Shown here one piece after another: positions 63,195 to 64,000 of a stretch of DNA of 64,000 bases. Every line of letters starts with the position of its first letter. The stretch's first letter is position 1. The DNA comes from Methylibium sp. (GTDB lineage: Bacteria; Pseudomonadota; Gammaproteobacteria; Burkholderiales; Burkholderiaceae_C), in NCBI GenBank assembly GCA_013824165.1, contig PNNH01000067.1, forward strand, positions 62,001 to 126,000, in the 5' to 3' direction. The notes under the pieces are model-generated. The model had not been told where the DNA came from. It was given only the letters and a program-made list of their open reading frames with translations, and did not search any database. The translations under genes and the position numbers were made by a program.

Positions 63195-64000
63195 ACGAAG
63201 CTGCCGCGCCGCCCGACACGGCTGACATCGCACGCTATGCGGTGGCGGTGCGCGAGCTCTGCGAGTTCAGCGCCAAATCGGGCGATCTCGATCTGCGCTT
63301 CACCCCAGCGCCCAGCGCGCAGGAAGGCATGGCCGGCCACGCGCTGGTGGCCTCACGGCGAGGCGCCGGCTACCAGGCTGAGCTGCGCCTGAGCGGCGTC
63401 TACAAGTGTCTGCGCGTCAGCGGCCGCGCCGATGGCTACGACCCGCAGCGCCATCGGCTGGAGGAGATCAAGACCTACAAGGGCCGGCTCGAGCGCCAGC
63501 CCGAGTCGCACCGCTGCCTGCACTGGGCGCAGGCCAAGGTCTATGCTTGGTTGCTGTGCGAGCAAGAAGGGCTGGAGGCGCTGGAGGTGGCGCTGGTCTA
63601 TCTGGACATCGGCAGCCAGCAGGAAACCGTGTTCAGCGAGCACTGCAGCGCGCAGGCCTTGCAGCAGCATTTCGAGATCCACTGCGAGCGCTTCCTTGGC
63701 TGGGCCGAGCAGCAGCTGGTGCACAGAAAGCAGCGCGATGTGGCGCTGCGCGCGCTGGGCTTCCCCTTCGGCGAGTTTCGCGCCAGCCAGCGGCCGCTCT
63801 CGGAAGGCGTCTACAAGGCCGCGCTGAGCAGCCGCTGCCTGCTGGCCCAGGCGCCTACGGGCATCGGCAAGACCATGGGCACGCTGTTCCCGCTGCTGAA
63901 GGCGGCGCCGGCCGAGCGCCTGGACAAGGTCTTCTTTCTCGCGGCCAAGACCTCCGGCCGGCAGACGGCGCTGGATGCGCTGACGCACTTGAGCAGCAGC
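63191..64000 (+). CDS. PD-(D/E)XK nuclease fused to DinG/Rad3-type helicase (partial)
   Basis: First 270 codons of a protein cut by the window edge. Residues about 60-200 hold a Cas4/RecB-like nuclease motif (SGRADGYDPQRHRLEEIKTYKG with D and E-x-K, then a Q-motif-like helix HWAQAKVYAWLLC). Walker A lies in LLAQAPTGIGKTMGTLFPLLKA, preceded by the helicase Q-region FRASQRPL. TTG start with AGGA 6 nt upstream, coupled to the MmcB-like gene (TTGA overlap). A DNA-damage-induced nuclease-helicase is inferred. Confidence 0.83.
   Translation, partial: MNEAAAPPDTADIARYAVAVRELCEFSAKSGDLDLRFTPAPSAQEGMAGHALVASRRGAGYQAELRLSGVYKCLRVSGRADGYDPQRHRLEEIKTYKGRLERQPESHRCLHWAQAKVYAWLLCEQEGLEALEVALVYLDIGSQQETVFSEHCSAQALQQHFEIHCERFLGWAEQQLVHRKQRDVALRALGFPFGEFRASQRPLSEGVYKAALSSRCLLAQAPTGIGKTMGTLFPLLKAAPAERLDKVFFLAAKTSGRQTALDALTHLSSS

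Overview
The window is GC-rich, densely coding DNA from a betaproteobacterium. Gene content and order (tandem lipid A acyltransferases next to metK, dapF-DUF484-xerC, a polyhydroxyalkanoate (PHA) synthase with an FabI/MaoC-Pta operon, NhaR, TerC, an alanine/lysine-rich H1-like protein) suggest a Burkholderiales member of the Rubrivivax/Leptothrix/Roseateles type. This is inferred from gene content; no rRNA is present. I recognise no tRNA, rRNA or CRISPR array.

Layout. 0-11.7 kb is a housekeeping block: start of metK, two LpxL/HtrB-type acyltransferases, an orphan PAS histidine kinase, dapF-DUF484-xerC, a predicted beta-barrel protein, rlmI, an Lrp regulator and glmS. 11.7-14.6 kb is an accessory island at the 3' end of glmS. 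It holds a 1.5-kb element with Tn7-like features (terminal inverted repeats, repeated end motifs, insertion in the glmS terminator hairpin), one integron-like gene cassette encoding a DUF6624 protein between two attC-like sites, two extra diverged copies of the glmS 3' end, and a universal stress protein gene between two about 131-bp palindromic repeats.

14.6-28 kb carries a solute-binding protein, truD, an aldose dehydrogenase, an alkane hydroxylase (alkB) with a divergent AraC regulator, and an operon acs-E1alpha-E1beta-E2-ACP that couples a 2-oxoacid dehydrogenase to an acyl carrier protein. 28-38.8 kb has a TonB/TolA-like protein with a very long coiled coil, then a lipid block: a PlcP-type phosphoesterase, Ugd, an MGDG-synthase-like glycosyltransferase, phosphatidylserine decarboxylase, a membrane-anchored class III aminotransferase, a small membrane protein and a GT4 glycosyltransferase. 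I read this block as phospholipid-to-glycolipid remodelling. 38.8-49.3 kb is mixed: cupin, TerC, NhaR, TerB-like protein, phosphoesterase, diacylglycerol kinase-like protein, DUF3616, HPF-like protein, LplT, ZntB and the H1-like protein.

49.3-58.6 kb centres on PHA and acyl metabolism: phaC, a gene pair encoding a large helical protein and a PPDK-like enzyme lacking its PEP domain, then FabI and a MaoC-phosphotransacetylase fusion facing an XRE-cupin regulator and a GNAT. The last 5.5 kb holds a two-gene unit (a degenerate CHAT protease fused to a transglutaminase-like domain, plus a serine hydrolase). It is divergent from an MmcB-like nuclease and a nuclease-helicase that sit behind a strong LexA box.
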